A stretch of 6,159 nucleotides of DNA from Chloroflexota bacterium (lineage in GTDB: Bacteria; Chloroflexota; Dehalococcoidia; SM23-28-2; RBG-16-64-32), in contig JADFKX010000124.1 in the NCBI GenBank assembly GCA_022564695.1, forward strand, positions 1-6,159. Direction: 5' to 3'. Positions 5,640-6,159 of the stretch are shown here, in pieces. Position numbers and translations under genes: made by a program. Numbering within the stretch: position 1 is the stretch's first letter; the number at the start of each line of letters is the position of its first letter. The notes below the pieces were generated by a model. The model was not told the origin of the DNA. It saw only the letters and a list, made by a program, of their open reading frames with translations, and ran no database searches.

Positions 5640-5655
5640 CCTGCCTTCCGGCAGG
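5640..5655. repeat. Hairpin in the hydratase-mutase spacer
   Basis: CCTGCC and GGCAGG pair perfectly around a four-base loop. In the minus-strand transcript the loop reads GGAA, a GNRA tetraloop, so the RNA hairpin should be stable. It begins two bases after the hydratase stop and ends 21 bases before the mutase ATG. There is no T-run, so termination is unlikely; RNA processing, mRNA protection or control of mutase translation are options. Confidence 0.5.
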
Positions 5656-5656
5656 G

Positions 5657-6139
5657 TTACTTCGGCGTCTCCGCTGCCGCCTCGTCCGCCGGCCGCTTGG
5701 CGATCATCACCGAGCGCCGGAAGCTCATTACGATCTTGCCGTCCTGATTGCGCGCGCGTGTCTCGACGCTTACGATGCCTCGGTCGGGCCGCGAGGACGA
5801 CTCCTTCTTGTCCAGCACCTCGGACTCCGAGTAGATGGTATCGCCGTGGAACGTGGGTGCGTAGAACTTGATCTTCTCGAACCCCAGGTTGGCCAGCGCT
5901 TTGCCGCTGACGTCCGGCACGCTTTGTCCGAAGGCGATGTCTACCACCAGGTTGCCGACGACGACCTGGCGGCCGTAGTCGCTGTCTTTGGCGTAGTTGG
6001 CGTCGATGTGCAAAGGGTGGTGGTTCATCGTGAGCATGCAGAACAGCATGTTGTCCGACTCGGTGATCGTGCGGCCCGGCCAGTGCTTATACACGTCGCC
6101 GACGTTGAACTCCTCGAAGTATCGTCCGAACTGGGCCAT
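5657..6139 (-). CDS. MaoC-like (hot-dog fold) enoyl-CoA hydratase/dehydratase
   Basis: A single-domain hot-dog protein of 160 residues, expected to add water to, or remove it from, a CoA thioester in the cytoplasm. The hydratase-2 type motif appears as LTMNHHPLHID at 36-46. His44 corresponds to the catalytic His of PhaJ-type (R)-hydratases, but the catalytic Asp is replaced by Asn39 and the following Asn by His41. My recollection is that this 'TMNxxPLHxD' variant is normal for a large subgroup of MaoC proteins found beside mutase, lyase and acyl-CoA dehydrogenase genes, including mesaconyl-CoA hydratase-like ones. FYAPTFHGDTIYSESEVLDK (92-111) and VETRARNQDGKIVMSFRRSV (125-144) are the second half of the fold. 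The last 12 residues are an Ala/Glu-rich tail. The ATG follows GGAGAG by eight bases. It is the first complete gene of the minus-strand run, 38 bases before the mutase. Substrate unknown. Confidence 0.9.
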   Translation of the reverse strand: MAQFGRYFEEFNVGDVYKHWPGRTITESDNMLFCMLTMNHHPLHIDANYAKDSDYGRQVVVGNLVVDIAFGQSVPDVSGKALANLGFEKIKFYAPTFHGDTIYSESEVLDKKESSSRPDRGIVSVETRARNQDGKIVMSFRRSVMIAKRPADEAAAETPK

Positions 6140-6144
6140 ACGAT

Positions 6145-6159
6145 TTACTCTCCGTACAT
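6145..6159 (-). CDS. Possible C-terminal tail of the preceding gene, cut by window edge
   Basis: Reading in from the right edge, one frame gives Met-Tyr-Gly-Glu followed by TAA (6147-6145), five bases before the start of the MaoC-like gene. If the operon continues upstream with the same tight spacing, this could be the end of that gene. Five codons prove nothing by themselves. Confidence 0.2.
   Translation of the reverse strand: MYGE
6148..6153 (-). promoter_or_regulatory. Ribosome binding site of the MaoC-like gene
   Basis: GGAGAG on the minus strand, eight bases before the ATG at 6139. It supports this start over any further upstream, since an in-frame-independent TAA sits at 6147-6145. 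Confidence 0.55.

Noticed and set aside
1..6159. Search by eye for tRNA or rRNA genes, insertion sequences, CRISPR repeats, toxin-antitoxin or defence genes
   Set aside because: None seen; the window is filled by the genes listed and short spacers.

Overview
The window is a GC-rich stretch (roughly 60-65% G+C in the parts counted by hand) of bacterial chromosome, densely packed with genes. It has frequent GTG starts, good Shine-Dalgarno sites before most genes, and mostly acyl-CoA metabolism enzymes. The methylmalonyl-CoA mutase is the stand-alone catalytic type without a fused B12 domain. Together with the style of the SDR, MaoC and Mag-type glycosylase proteins, this suggests Chloroflexota (Dehalococcoidia/SAR202-like or Thermomicrobia-like). 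That placement is an impression from remembered families, not a computed result.

Left part, minus strand: the first 83 codons of a thiolase run off the left edge (250 to <1) and have their own sigma70-like promoter at 312-283. To its right is a short Mag/AlkA-type 3-methyladenine DNA glycosylase (997-359), which appears to be read from a leaderless transcript. Centre, plus strand: a divergent 126-aa soluble acidic protein of unknown function (1140-1520) and an unrecognised polytopic membrane protein (1644-2378).

Right part, minus strand: a tight five-gene run, in transcription order MaoC-like hydratase (6139-5657), methylmalonyl-CoA mutase catalytic subunit (5618-3939), a small membrane protein whose start overlaps the mutase stop as ATGA (3942-3481), a FabG/PhaB-like ketoacyl reductase (3432-2683) and an 86-aa membrane protein (2643-2383). 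Its last stop lies 4 bases from the stop of the convergent membrane gene at 2378. The operon promoter must lie beyond the right edge.

The thiolase, reductase, hydratase and mutase together would fit acyl-CoA interconversion. Possible routes are C4 ketoacyl/hydroxyacyl/enoyl-CoA steps plus propionate/methylmalonyl-CoA to succinyl-CoA, or part of an ethylmalonyl-CoA-like route. Only the mutase substrate is backed by specific residues (Tyr89 and Arg207).

No RNA gene, mobile element, CRISPR array or long repeat was seen, and no gap without a gene exceeds 300 bases. I do not see a clearly new system. The most open items are the three membrane proteins and the 126-aa protein, above all the membrane protein translationally coupled to the mutase.
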